Position numbers and translations under genes: made by a program. A DNA stretch of 64,000 bases, from NCBI RefSeq assembly GCF_002310375.3, contig NZ_CP023315.3, positions 186,001-250,000 on the forward strand. The letters are read 5' to 3'. This stretch comes from Caulobacter vibrioides (GTDB lineage Bacteria; Pseudomonadota; Alphaproteobacteria; Caulobacterales; Caulobacteraceae). The notes below the pieces were generated by a model. It was not told the DNA's origin. It saw only the letters and a list, made by a program, of their open reading frames with translations, and did no database searches. Position 1 is the first letter of the stretch. Every line of letters begins with the position of its first letter. Positions 5,678-15,002 of this stretch are shown piece by piece.

Positions 5678-8344
5678 ATGATCACGCGTCGGCTAACCTC
5701 TCTGTTGCTTCTTTCGACCGCGCTCTCAATGCCTTCCTGGGCTTTGGCGCAGACCGCCCCTGCGGCGGAAGAGGCCGCCAAGCCCGCCGCTGCGGCGGCT
5801 CCGGCGCAATCGGATTTCCCGCAAACCGAAGTCTCGATCCCCGGCATGGTCGACGCGGTGGTGATCACCGCGAACCGCTCGGGTAACGTTGTCCGCACCG
5901 GCTCGCAGGTCGTCTCGGTGCTGAGCACGGCGGAAATCGCGCGCACCGGCGAAGGCAACATCGCCGGCGCTCTGACCCGCGTGACGGGCATAACGCTGGT
6001 GGGCAACGGTTATGTTTACGTCCGCGGTCTGGGCGATCGCTACTCGCTGGCGCTGCTGAACGGTTCGCAGCTGCCGAGCCCCGAGCCTCTGAAGCGCGTC
6101 GTGCCGCTGGACCTGTTCCCCAGCCGCGTCATCGCCTCCACGCTGGTTCAAAAGAGCTATTCGGCGAACTTCCCGGGCGAATTTGGCGGTGGTGTGATCA
6201 ACCTGACCACCAAGTCGATCCCGAACGAGGGTTTCATCAGCATCGGTGGGTCGGTTTCTGGCGACACCGAGACCACCAACCAACTCGGCTACGATTATTA
6301 CGGCAGCAAGTCCGACTGGACCGGCTTTGACAACGGCAACCGCGATACGCCTTCGGCCCTGGCTGCGTTCCTCGCCAGCGGCGAGCGCATCAGCTCGGGC
6401 AAGGTCGATACCGCCGCGATCGCCGGTCAGCTGGTCAACGCCCGCAACGGCGTGGTTCAGAAGTGGAACCATCTGCCGGTCAACTATGGGTTGGACATCA
6501 CCGCCGCCAAGCCGTTCGATCTCGACTCGGTCGACTTCGGCGTGATCGCCACGGTCGGTTTCAGCAATCGCTGGACCACGCGCGATGCGCAGAGCCAGAG
6601 CTCGCTGAACAGCGATCTTGCGGACAAGGAAACGGATTTCCGCCGCGTCAGCACCGACAATCGGATGGTGCTGAACGGCCTGTTCGGCGCCGCGCTGGGC
6701 TTTGGCGAGAACAAGATCCGCTGGACCAACCTCTACGTCCACGACACGATCAAGAACACGCGCCTGGCCCTGGGCAAGCGCGGCGGCACGAACGTCGACT
6801 TCATGCAGCAGAACACCGGCTGGTTCGAGCGCCAGTTGCTGAACACGCAGCTGGTTGGCGAGTTCAAGCTGACCCCGAAGCTGAATGTCGATGTGCGGGC
6901 CAGCTACGCGAACACTCAACGTGAGGCTCCGGCCGAGCTGTCGCTGGAATATGTCCGCACCAACACGTCTGCGGACCCGTTCGGCCAGTATTTCGTCAAC
7001 CGCCTGAACAACGGTAACGGCGGCGACGCGCGGATCAGCTACTCGGATCTGGACGAAGATCTGTGGTCGGGCGGCGTCGACGCCACCTACAAGCTGGCCC
7101 CGGGCTTCGCCGCGACGGTCGGCTATGCTTACGTGCACACCGATCGTGAGAGCTCGCGCCGCGACTTCCAGTTCCAGGCGCCGAACAGCTTCCCGCGCGG
7201 CGTCGACATGCTGCGTCCCGACCTGTTGCTGGCCCCGGCCATCATCAAGAACTTCAACATCGCTCTGGTCGATACGAACGAAGGCAACCCGGCCTTCAGC
7301 GCCCAGCTGCAGAACCACGCAGCCTACGGCAAGCTGAACGGCACGGTCTTTGGCGATCTCGATTTTGACGTCGGCGTCCGCTACGAGACCGCTCGCCAGA
7401 AGGTCGCCCCGCTCGAAGTCTTCAAGACGCCGGGCGCCTCGCTCGCTTCGACGCGCTTGAACGAGAACTACTGGCTGCCGGCCGCCACCGCCACCTGGCG
7501 GGGGATCACCGACTCGCAGGTTCGCCTGAGCGCATCCAAGACCATCGCGCGTCCGCAGTTCCGCGAGCTGATCTACCAGTTCTACTTCGACCCGGACAGC
7601 AACCGCATGTATCGCGGCAACCCGCTGCTCAGCGACAGTGAACTGACCAACTTCGAAGGTCGCTACGAGTGGTACTTCGCCAGCGATCAGCGTCTGACGG
7701 TGGCCGGGTTCTATAAGACGATCGATCGTCCGATCGAGAGCTATGTCTCTGGCAGCGATCTGTCGACCAGCTTCGCCAACGCGCCCAAGGCCAAGCTCTA
7801 TGGCGCCGAGTTCGAGGTTCAGAAGTACTTCGACCTGTCGGACTTTAAGGGTGACTTCTGGGCGAACCGTCGCTTCGTGGCGATCGCCAACTACACCTAC
7901 TCGAAGTCTGAGCTCCAGGTTTCGGCCGGCGACACCGTGGCGGTCTTCGCCGCGAACTCGACGAAGGCGACCGACTACTTCACCGACGGCGCCCCGCTGA
8001 CGGGTCAATCGGATCACGTGGTCAATCTGCAACTGGGCCTCGAAGACACCGAGGGCCTTTCGCAACAGACGCTGCTGATCAACTACGCGAGCAAGCGGGT
8101 CACCAGCCGGGGTCTGGTCAACAGCGGCCAGCCGGACGTCGAGGCCTATCCGGGCACGCGCATCGACTTCGTCGCGCGCCAGGGGCTGGAGCTGTGGGGT
8201 CGTGAAATCGAACTGAAGTTCGAAGCGCGCAACCTGACCGGCGTCGGCTACGAAGAGTATCAGAAGGCCGGCAAGAACCGCATCGACGTCAATACGTATG
8301 ACGTGGGTCGGTTCTTCTCGATCGGCGCTTCCGCCAAGTTCTAA
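5678..8344 (+). CDS. TonB-dependent outer-membrane receptor linked to the T2SS operon
   Basis: 888 residues with a signal peptide ending WALAQ. An Ala/Pro-rich spacer follows, then a plug domain (VVITANRSGNVVRTGSQVVSVLS, and VRGLGDRYSLALLNG with LPSPEPLKRVVPLDLFPS) and a 22-strand-type barrel ending in Phe (IGASAKF). The plug sequence places it in the group of receptors without a siderophore signature, so the ligand is unknown. It sits between elpS and gspC in the same direction, which suggests co-regulation with secretion, perhaps to take up a product released by the secreted protein. ATG 5678 was chosen because it gives a clean signal peptide. A strong hairpin follows the stop. Confidence 0.85.
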   Translation: MITRRLTSLLLLSTALSMPSWALAQTAPAAEEAAKPAAAAAPAQSDFPQTEVSIPGMVDAVVITANRSGNVVRTGSQVVSVLSTAEIARTGEGNIAGALTRVTGITLVGNGYVYVRGLGDRYSLALLNGSQLPSPEPLKRVVPLDLFPSRVIASTLVQKSYSANFPGEFGGGVINLTTKSIPNEGFISIGGSVSGDTETTNQLGYDYYGSKSDWTGFDNGNRDTPSALAAFLASGERISSGKVDTAAIAGQLVNARNGVVQKWNHLPVNYGLDITAAKPFDLDSVDFGVIATVGFSNRWTTRDAQSQSSLNSDLADKETDFRRVSTDNRMVLNGLFGAALGFGENKIRWTNLYVHDTIKNTRLALGKRGGTNVDFMQQNTGWFERQLLNTQLVGEFKLTPKLNVDVRASYANTQREAPAELSLEYVRTNTSADPFGQYFVNRLNNGNGGDARISYSDLDEDLWSGGVDATYKLAPGFAATVGYAYVHTDRESSRRDFQFQAPNSFPRGVDMLRPDLLLAPAIIKNFNIALVDTNEGNPAFSAQLQNHAAYGKLNGTVFGDLDFDVGVRYETARQKVAPLEVFKTPGASLASTRLNENYWLPAATATWRGITDSQVRLSASKTIARPQFRELIYQFYFDPDSNRMYRGNPLLSDSELTNFEGRYEWYFASDQRLTVAGFYKTIDRPIESYVSGSDLSTSFANAPKAKLYGAEFEVQKYFDLSDFKGDFWANRRFVAIANYTYSKSELQVSAGDTVAVFAANSTKATDYFTDGAPLTGQSDHVVNLQLGLEDTEGLSQQTLLINYASKRVTSRGLVNSGQPDVEAYPGTRIDFVARQGLELWGREIELKFEARNLTGVGYEEYQKAGKNRIDVNTYDVGRFFSIGASAKF

Positions 8345-8351
8345 GATGTCT

Positions 8352-8380
8352 GGCCGAGAGGGGTTTTCACCCTCTCGGCC
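8352..8380 (+). terminator. Strong stem-loop after the TonB receptor, no T-tract
   Basis: GGCCGAGAGGG (8352-8362) pairs perfectly with CCCTCTCGGCC (8370-8380) around a GTTTTCA loop. Without a following T run it may act as an mRNA 3' stabiliser or processing site rather than a full terminator, so some read-through into gspC is possible. Confidence 0.6.
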
Positions 8381-8531
8381 GGCTCATGACGTCGTATCGC
8401 TCGGCGTCTCTCGGGCCCTGGATCATCCGGGTAGAGAGTTTTTGTCACATTTTTGTAGCTGAAGCGTCGCAGAACTGCGGTGCGGGCGCGCTAAATCGCT
8501 TGGGCTGTAAGCGATCCTTTGGCGGGCCCCC

Positions 8532-8963
8532 TTGTCATTCCTTGACCTTCACCGTCTGCCGGGTCGCAGGATCATCCTCGCGCTTGAGGTCGTGCTCGTC
8601 CTCGTGCTGGCCGGACAGGCTGCGCGGCTGGTCTGGACCTTCGCAGCGCCCGTCAGCGCCGTCTCTACGCCCGCCAAGTCGCCCCGACCGCCCGTGGATC
8701 TCAGCGTGCTGGCGCGCTTCGACGCCTTTGGCGCGGCGCGCGGAGCGGGCGGCTCGGCCATCGAGGGCTTCCGCCTGTTTGGCGTACGGACCGGAGGCGT
8801 CGGCGGCGGGTCCGCGATCATCGCCGGGCCCGACGGCGTGCAGAAGTCCTATGCGGTCGGCGAGGCCGTCGCCGACGGCGTCACCCTGGCTTCCGTCGCC
8901 GCCGATCATGTTGAACTCTCTCGCGGTGGCGCGCGCGCGACCCTCTCCTTCCCGGAGCCCTAA
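8532..8963 (+). CDS. gspC: Type II secretion inner-membrane protein GspC
   Basis: About 143 residues. A short cytoplasmic end and one N-terminal membrane helix (IILALEVVLVLVLAGQAARLVW) precede a Pro-rich linker. A periplasmic homology region follows (FRLFGVRTGG, then AIIAGPDGVQKSYAVGEAVADGVTLASVAADHVELSRGG), which in the family contacts the N0 domain of the secretin. There is no C-terminal PDZ domain, making it a minimal GspC. The only reasonable start is TTG 8532, unusual and without a clear ribosome site. Its stop overlaps the gspD start (TAATG). It is the first gene of the gsp run. Confidence 0.8.
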   Translation: MSFLDLHRLPGRRIILALEVVLVLVLAGQAARLVWTFAAPVSAVSTPAKSPRPPVDLSVLARFDAFGAARGAGGSAIEGFRLFGVRTGGVGGGSAIIAGPDGVQKSYAVGEAVADGVTLASVAADHVELSRGGARATLSFPEP

Positions 8964-11044
8964 TGACCAAGGTTCATCCGTCGCGTTCCGTTCTGGCCGC
9001 CGTCGCCGCAGCCCTGGTCATGGGCGGCGCCGTCCTTCCGCCCGCGCCCGCCGTGGCGCAAACCCAGTTGCTGAACGTCCAGGACGCGGACATCCGTGTC
9101 TTCATTCAGGATGTCGCCAAGTCCACCGGGACGACGTTCATCATCGACCCGCGCGTCAAGGGCACGGTGACCGTTGCGAGCAACGGGCCGTTGAACCGCC
9201 GAGAGCTGTTCGAGGTGTTTCTGGCGACGCTGCGGGCCAACAACTTCGTGGCCACGCCTGCGGGCAACGGGGCCTATCGCATCGAGCCGTCCGAGAACGC
9301 GGCGCGTCAGCCGTCGGCCGCCGGCGGCCAGTTCGCGACCGAGGTCTTCCGTTTGCGCACCCTGGACGCGGCCAGCGCCGTGGAGATGCTCAAGCCGCTC
9401 GTCGGGCCCCAGGGGCAGGTCGTCGCCAATCCGCGCGGCGCGGCCGTGGTGGTGGCGGACTACGCCGACAATGTTCGGCGAATTCGCGGGCTTCTGGCCC
9501 AGGTCGATCAGGATCGGGCGACTGTCCACACCGTCACCCTGACCCATAGTTCAGCGCGCGAGATCGCTCAGGTGCTGAACGACATGCTTTCCACGCCCGC
9601 CGCGGAGGGCAAGAGCGGCCGCGGCGCGGTCACGGTCGTGCCGGTCGACAGCAGCAATTCGATCCTGCTGCGTGGCGACGCTGACGCCGTTCAGCGCCTG
9701 CTGCCCGTCATCTCCGACCTGGATCGTCGCGCGGAGTCGAGCGACGACGTGCGCGTAGTGTTCCTGCGCCACGCCAACGCCGAACAGATGCTGCCGGTGT
9801 TGCAGCAGTTGGTGGGGCAGTCGAGCGTTTCGACGTCGGCGAGCGCTTCGCGCGGTCTAGGCGGCGCGCGGACCGCGACGGGCGCCTCGGCGCCGGCGAG
9901 TTCGACGGCGACTCCGGCCGCCGCCGTCGCGCCCACGAACGGCGCCCAGGCGACGGTCGCGCGGTTCCCGGGCGCCAACGCCCTGATCATCAACGCGCCG
10001 CCCGAAACCCAACGCACCTTGGCGGAGGTCATTCGCCAGTTGGATATTCGCCGCGAACAGGTGCTGGTCGAAGCCATCGTTGTCGAGGTCACGGACGGAA
10101 CCGCCAAGCAGCTGGGCGTGCAGTTCCTGCTCGGCGGGACCAACGGCACCATTCCGTTCGTCGCGACCAACTACACCAACGCCACGCCCAGCCTGCTGCC
10201 GCTCGTCGGCGCTGCGGCCACCACCACCAGCGGCGCCGACAGTGAGGGACTGAAGTCCATACGCGATGCGGCCATCAGCTCATTGCTGACCGCGTCGGGC
10301 GTCACCTCGGGCGTCGTCGGCCGCAGCGGTGATGCGTTGTTCGGCGCGATCATCAATGCGGTGAAGAAGGACACGGGCTCGAACCTGTTGTCGACGCCGT
10401 CGATCATGACGCTCGACAACGAAGAGGCCCGCATTCTGGTCGGCCAGGAAGTGCCGATCACCACGGGCGAAGTGCTGGGCGACTCCAACGCCAACCCGTT
10501 CCGCACCATCCAGCGCCAGAACGTCGGCATCCAGCTGGAGGTAAAGCCGCAGATCAACGCCGGCGGCGGCATCACCCTCTTCCTGCGCCAGGAGGTGTCC
10601 AGCGTCGCCGGACCGGTCAGCGTCGGCTCCAGCGAACTGATCATCAACAAGCGCGAGATCGAGACCACGGCCCTGGTCGACGATGGCGACATCGTCGTGC
10701 TGGGCGGCCTGCTGGACCAGCAGGAGACCCAGTCGGCCCAGCGCACCCCCGGCCTGGGCGACGTCCCGGGCCTGGGCGCCCTGTTCCGCAGCACGGCCCG
10801 CGAGCGCAAGAAGACTAACCTGATGGTCTTCATCCGCCCGCGCATCATCCGCAGCAGCGCCGACGCCCGGAACCTGACCGCGCCGCGTTATGACTACATG
10901 CGCAACCTGCCGCCGATGACGACGCCGGATGGCGACAACTCCCTCGACGCGGTGATGCGCGACTACCTGAATGTGGCGCGTCCGGTCGCTTCGCCTGCGC
11001 CCGCCAGCGCGCCGACCGCCGCGAAGCCGGCGACGACGCCATGA
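8963..11044 (+). CDS. gspD: Type II secretion outer-membrane secretin GspD
   Basis: 693 residues with a signal peptide ending AVAQ. The N0 domain comes first (LLNVQDADIRVFIQDVAKSTGTTFIIDPRVKGTVTV), then N1-N3 repeats to about residue 370, with an Ala/Ser/Thr-rich linker near residues 290-325. The C-terminal secretin domain includes SGDALFGAIINAVKKDTGSN, LLSTPSIMTLDNEEARILVGQEVP and the late block DGDIVVLGGLLD. It forms the multimeric gate through which ElpS-type substrates cross the outer membrane. The last four bases overlap gspE (ATGA), indicating translational coupling. No pilotin gene is seen nearby. Confidence 0.93.
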   Translation: MTKVHPSRSVLAAVAAALVMGGAVLPPAPAVAQTQLLNVQDADIRVFIQDVAKSTGTTFIIDPRVKGTVTVASNGPLNRRELFEVFLATLRANNFVATPAGNGAYRIEPSENAARQPSAAGGQFATEVFRLRTLDAASAVEMLKPLVGPQGQVVANPRGAAVVVADYADNVRRIRGLLAQVDQDRATVHTVTLTHSSAREIAQVLNDMLSTPAAEGKSGRGAVTVVPVDSSNSILLRGDADAVQRLLPVISDLDRRAESSDDVRVVFLRHANAEQMLPVLQQLVGQSSVSTSASASRGLGGARTATGASAPASSTATPAAAVAPTNGAQATVARFPGANALIINAPPETQRTLAEVIRQLDIRREQVLVEAIVVEVTDGTAKQLGVQFLLGGTNGTIPFVATNYTNATPSLLPLVGAAATTTSGADSEGLKSIRDAAISSLLTASGVTSGVVGRSGDALFGAIINAVKKDTGSNLLSTPSIMTLDNEEARILVGQEVPITTGEVLGDSNANPFRTIQRQNVGIQLEVKPQINAGGGITLFLRQEVSSVAGPVSVGSSELIINKREIETTALVDDGDIVVLGGLLDQQETQSAQRTPGLGDVPGLGALFRSTARERKKTNLMVFIRPRIIRSSADARNLTAPRYDYMRNLPPMTTPDGDNSLDAVMRDYLNVARPVASPAPASAPTAAKPATTP

Positions 11045-12516
11045 CCACGCCGATGCTCGCCTACGGTTTCGCCAAGCGAAACGGGGTGGTCCTGCTGTCC
11101 CTGGGCGAGCGAGCGGTGATCGGCGTCCGCGAGGGCTATGACCCGATGGCGCTGGTCGAAATCCGGCGGGCGGTCAGCGCGCCGTTGGCGATCGAGCCGA
11201 TGACGGCCCCGGTGTTCGACCGCAAGTTCTCTGAGGTCTATGCGGGCGCGGGCCTGGCCACCGCGTCGAGCGCCGACAGCCTGGATCTCGAAGGCGGCCT
11301 TGGCCTGCTGCTCGAGGACATGCCCGCCGCAGCCGACCTCCTCGACCCACAGGACGACGCTCCAGTCATCCGCCTGATCAACGGCCTGATCGCCGAGGCC
11401 GTGCGCCTGGGGGCCTCGGACATCCACATCGAGCCCTTCGAAAAGGCCCTCATCGTCCGGCTTCGGATCGATGGCGTGCTGACCGAGGTGCTCAGCCTGT
11501 CGCCGCGTATCGCCGCCATGCTGGTGTCGCGGGTCAAGGTCATGGCCAAGCTGGACATCGCCGAAAAGCGCGTGCCGCAGGACGGCCGGATCTCGCTCGC
11601 CCTCGGCGGCAAGAGCCTGGATGTCCGTGTGTCGACCCTGCCGGCCCGCATGGGCGAGCGGGTGGTGATGCGGATCCTCGACAAGGACCAGGCGGGCCTG
11701 CGCCTGTCCGACCTTGGCATGTCGCCCGATGTGCTGAGCGCGCTGGAGACCGCCGTGCGCGAGCCGCACGGGATCATCCTGGTCACCGGACCCACGGGCT
11801 CGGGCAAGACGACGACGCTCTACGCCGCCCTGGCCGTGTTGAACGACAACAGCCGCAACATCCTGACCATCGAGGACCCGGTCGAATACGCCGTGCACGG
11901 CATTGGCCAAACCCAGGTCAATACCAAGGTCGGCATGACCTTCGCGGCGGGCCTGCGCGCCATCCTGCGCCAGGATCCCGACGTGGTGATGGTCGGCGAA
12001 ATCCGCGACTCCGAGACCGCCCAGATCGCCGTCCAGGCCAGTCTGACGGGCCACCTTGTCCTCTCGACAGTCCACACCAACGATGCGGCGGGCGCTGTGG
12101 TGCGCCTGCGCGACATGGGCGTCGAGCCCTTCCTGTTGGCCTCGACGCTTCGGCTGGTCATCGCCCAGCGCCTGGTGCGTCGCCTCTGCGAGCATTGCCG
12201 CACGCCAGAGCCGGCGGACGCGGCGACAGCGGCCCTGGTGGGCCTGCCCGAGGGTGAGATCCTGTATCGCCCGGTGGGTTGCGCCCATTGCGGCCACACC
12301 GGCTATCAGGGGCGGATCGGCGTCTACGAGGCCCTGCGCGTCGACGATCACCTGCGCCGCCTGATCGGCGGTAACGCCAGCGAGCAGGAGATCACCGAGG
12401 CGGGCCTGGATCGCCGCCTGGGTCAGGAAGCGCGGCAATACATTCTTGCGGGCCTGACGACGGTTGAGGAGGCGCTCAGGATCACGGGCCAAGGGGCGCG
12501 CGATGGCGAGCTTTGA
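11041..12516 (+). CDS. gspE: Type II secretion ATPase GspE
   Basis: A 491-residue cytoplasmic hexameric ATPase that drives pseudopilus assembly. Walker A GPTGSGKTTT is near residue 250, followed by the Asp box (LTIEDPVEY), Walker B (ILRQDPDVVMVGEIRD) and His box. A tetracysteine zinc motif is present (CEHC near residue 382 and CAHCGHTGYQGR near 413), as in the GspE/PilB group. The N-terminal N1E-like region is short. The 3' end overlaps gspF by 14 bases. Confidence 0.93.
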   Translation: MTTPMLAYGFAKRNGVVLLSLGERAVIGVREGYDPMALVEIRRAVSAPLAIEPMTAPVFDRKFSEVYAGAGLATASSADSLDLEGGLGLLLEDMPAAADLLDPQDDAPVIRLINGLIAEAVRLGASDIHIEPFEKALIVRLRIDGVLTEVLSLSPRIAAMLVSRVKVMAKLDIAEKRVPQDGRISLALGGKSLDVRVSTLPARMGERVVMRILDKDQAGLRLSDLGMSPDVLSALETAVREPHGIILVTGPTGSGKTTTLYAALAVLNDNSRNILTIEDPVEYAVHGIGQTQVNTKVGMTFAAGLRAILRQDPDVVMVGEIRDSETAQIAVQASLTGHLVLSTVHTNDAAGAVVRLRDMGVEPFLLASTLRLVIAQRLVRRLCEHCRTPEPADAATAALVGLPEGEILYRPVGCAHCGHTGYQGRIGVYEALRVDDHLRRLIGGNASEQEITEAGLDRRLGQEARQYILAGLTTVEEALRITGQGARDGEL

Positions 12517-13714
12517 CTATGTGGCCTTGGACCTCGCCGGCCGCACCCGTCTCGGCCAGCTGAAGGCCGTCGACGAAGCCGCCGCCGCCGATCAGCTGCA
12601 ACGTCGTCGCCTGGCGCCCGTCAAGATCATCGCGTCCGTCGCCAAGCCGGTCACCGCAGGACGCCTGACCTGGGGCCAGGGTCTGAGCGCCAAGGACCGA
12701 TCGATGTTCACGCGCCAGCTGGCGACGCTGACCTCGGTGTCGACCCTGGAAGAGGCGCTGCGCACGATCGCCCTGCAGGCCGACAAGCCGAAACTGAAGC
12801 AGGTGATCGGCGAGGTTCACGCCGCCGTGCTGGAGGGCTATCGGCTCTCGGACGCCATGGCCCGTCCCGCCAAGGCCTTCCCGCCCCTCTACCGGGCCAT
12901 GGTCTCGGCCGGCGAGTCATCCGGGGCCTTGCCCGCGATCCTGGACCGTCTGGCTGACCTTCTTGAGCAACAGCAACAGGTCCGGGCCAAGATCACCACG
13001 GCCCTGGTCTATCCGATCGTTCTGGCCGTGGTCGCCTGTCTGGTCGTTGCGGCCCTGATGGTCTTCGTCATTCCCAAGGTGGTCGAGCAGTTCGACTCAA
13101 TGGGCCAGACCCTGCCGCTGCTGACCCGCCTGGTGATCGGCCTGTCGACCGGTCTGCAGACCTTTGGCTGGTTGATCGTCGTCAGCGCGGTGATCGCCGT
13201 GTTCGCCTTTCTTCGCGCCCTGCGTCATCGACCCTTCAAGCTGGCGGTCGATCGCTGGCTGCTGCGCCTGCCGATGATCGGCCGCCTGATCCGCGACGTG
13301 CACGCCGCGCGGCTGGCCAGGACGCTCGCCACCATGGTCGCCAGCGGCCTGCCGATGCTCGAAGGCCTGATGCTGACCGCCAGCACGGTGCGCAACGCCG
13401 TGCTGCACGCCGCGCTCGACGACATGATCGCCGCCATCCGCGAAGGGGGCGCGCTGTCGGTCGCCATGCGGCGGGCCGAGGTCTTTCCGCCGGTGCTGGT
13501 CTACATGACGGCCAGCGGCGAGAGCAGCGGACGGGTCGAGGCGATGTTGATGCGCGCGGCTGACTATCTGGAACGCGAGTTCGAGACCTTCACCGCCACG
13601 CTGCTCAGCCTGCTGGAGCCGGCCATCATCGTGCTGCTGGGCGGCGTGGTGGCCACGATCGTGCTGTCGATCCTGCTGCCGATCCTCCAGATCAACAATC
13701 TTGCCTTGAACTAG
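12503..13714 (+). CDS. gspF: Type II secretion platform protein GspF
   Basis: 403 residues and multi-spanning, with two tandem T2SSF domains. The first begins FTRQLATLTSVSTLEEALRTIA and ends in a helix (IVLAVVACLVVAALMVFVIPKV). The second begins ARLARTLATMVASGLPMLEGL and ends near a C-terminal helix (ALLSLLEPAIIVLLGGVVATIVLSILLPIL). It couples GspE to the pseudopilus. The start inside the gspE 3' end gives the standard family N-terminus (FDYVALDLAGR). Confidence 0.92.
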   Translation: MASFDYVALDLAGRTRLGQLKAVDEAAAADQLQRRRLAPVKIIASVAKPVTAGRLTWGQGLSAKDRSMFTRQLATLTSVSTLEEALRTIALQADKPKLKQVIGEVHAAVLEGYRLSDAMARPAKAFPPLYRAMVSAGESSGALPAILDRLADLLEQQQQVRAKITTALVYPIVLAVVACLVVAALMVFVIPKVVEQFDSMGQTLPLLTRLVIGLSTGLQTFGWLIVVSAVIAVFAFLRALRHRPFKLAVDRWLLRLPMIGRLIRDVHAARLARTLATMVASGLPMLEGLMLTASTVRNAVLHAALDDMIAAIREGGALSVAMRRAEVFPPVLVYMTASGESSGRVEAMLMRAADYLEREFETFTATLLSLLEPAIIVLLGGVVATIVLSILLPILQINNLALN

Positions 13715-13725
13715 GAAGCCAAGTC

Positions 13726-14178
13726 ATGCCGAACCTCGACCCCGAGACGAGACGCCGCCGGGTCCGCCGGGCCGGCTTCACGCTGGTGGAGATGATGGTG
13801 GTCATCGTCATCCTGGGCCTGCTGGCCACGGTCGTGGCGATCAACGTGCTGCCCAACCAGGAAAAGGCCATGAAGGGCAAGGCGCGCGCCGATGTCTCCG
13901 TCCTGGAACAGGCGCTGGAGAGCTATCGTCTCGACAACTTCGCCTTCCCGTCGACCGAGCAGGGCCTGCAGGCCCTGGTGGCCCCGCCGGCCGGCCTGAC
14001 CCAGGTCGATCGCTATCGGGAAGGCGGCTACATCCGTCGTCTGCCCAAGGACCCTTGGGGCAACGACTATCAGTATCGCGCGCCCGGCGCGCGCGGCGCG
14101 ATCGATGTCTACTCGTTCGGCGCGGACGGCCGCGAAGGCGGCGAAGGCAAGGACGCCGACATTGGCAACTGGAGCTGA
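13726..14178 (+). CDS. gspG: Major pseudopilin GspG
   Basis: A 150-residue prepilin. A basic leader (RRRRVRRAG) is followed by the prepilin peptidase site G/FTLVEMMVVIVILGLLATVVA with Glu at +5. The globular domain has family-typical segments (ALESYRLDNFAFPSTEQGLQAL, and YIRRLPKDPWGNDYQY) and a C-terminal calcium-site-like region (DVYSFGADGREGGEGKDADIGNW). It polymerises into the pseudopilus after cleavage by GspO, whose gene lies at 18835-19704. Confidence 0.93.
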   Translation: MPNLDPETRRRRVRRAGFTLVEMMVVIVILGLLATVVAINVLPNQEKAMKGKARADVSVLEQALESYRLDNFAFPSTEQGLQALVAPPAGLTQVDRYREGGYIRRLPKDPWGNDYQYRAPGARGAIDVYSFGADGREGGEGKDADIGNWS

Positions 14179-14650
14179 GACCAGGCGAGCCAAGGCGCGT
14201 CGCGTCGCGCAGGCCGGGTTCACCCTGGTCGAGCTCATGGTCGTGCTGATGATCATGGGCCTGTTGGCCACCGCAGTGATCCTGACCCTGCCCGACGGGA
14301 GGATGTCGCTGTCGCAGGAGAGCGCACGGTTCGCCGCCCGCTTGCTGCGTGCGCGCGAGGAGTCCCTGCTGGTCAATCGCCAGGTCCGGGTCAATGTCTC
14401 GTCCGTCGACTACCGCTTCGACATCCGCGACGGCCGCGATTGGCGCGCGCTGGACAAGGCGCCGTTCGTGACCACGGCATGGGTCGAGGAGACCCGTGTC
14501 TCGAGTCGCGATGGCGAGAACGCGGTGATCTTCGAACCGACCGGCCAAGCCAGCGGGGCCGCGTTCACCCTGGGGCGCGGCGGCTCTGGCTATGTGGTCA
14601 GCGTCGACGTCGCCGGGAATGTTGCCGTCCATGCCGCCCAAGCGCTCTGA
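14162..14650 (+). CDS. gspH: Minor pseudopilin GspH
   Basis: A prepilin of about 162 residues with cleavage motif AG/FTLVELMVVLMIMGLLATAVI. The body is beta-rich and resembles GspH (LSQESARFAARLLRAREESLLVNRQVRVNV). I chose TTG 14162, which overlaps gspG by 17 bases and has AAGG upstream; it gives a short basic leader before the processing site. Minor pseudopilins H-I-J-K form or support the pseudopilus tip. Confidence 0.82.
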   Translation: MATGAETRRAKARRVAQAGFTLVELMVVLMIMGLLATAVILTLPDGRMSLSQESARFAARLLRAREESLLVNRQVRVNVSSVDYRFDIRDGRDWRALDKAPFVTTAWVEETRVSSRDGENAVIFEPTGQASGAAFTLGRGGSGYVVSVDVAGNVAVHAAQAL

Positions 14651-15002
14651 AGCCGGCTTCACGCTGATCGAGCTGCTGGTCGCTCTGGCGATCTTCAGCC
14701 TGGCGGTGCTGGCCCTGCTCAATCTCGCGGGCGAGAACACCCGCGCCAGCGGCCGCCTGCAGGATCGCATCCTGGCCGAGGTGGTCTTGGACAACCGGGC
14801 CATTGAAGCCGTCACCAGCGTCATTCCACCGGCCCTGGGCCGCGTTTCCGGGGCCGAACGCGTCGCCGGCCGACCCTGGCTGTGGACGCGTCAGGTGAGC
14901 CGCACCGACGATCCGTCGATCCTGCGCGTCGACATCGCTGTGATGTCGCCCAACAGCCGCCAGCCGGCGGCGGCGGCGACCTTATTCAGGGCCGCCCGAT
15001 GA
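14631..15002 (+). CDS. gspI: Minor pseudopilin GspI
   Basis: A short prepilin (about 123 residues) with leader PPKRSEAG and motif FTLIELLVALAIFSLAVLALL. A body typical of GspI follows, including RIL-AEVVLDNRAIEAV. The start is ambiguous between ATG 14631 and ATG 14619; both lie inside the gspH 3' end. It overlaps gspJ by four bases. Confidence 0.82.
   Translation: MPPKRSEAGFTLIELLVALAIFSLAVLALLNLAGENTRASGRLQDRILAEVVLDNRAIEAVTSVIPPALGRVSGAERVAGRPWLWTRQVSRTDDPSILRVDIAVMSPNSRQPAAAATLFRAAR

Noticed and set aside
5726-8065. Very long minus-strand open frame (779 codons) opposite the TonB receptor
   Set aside because: No domain, biased amino-acid content, and it is fully explained by the reverse strand of a strongly codon-biased receptor gene.
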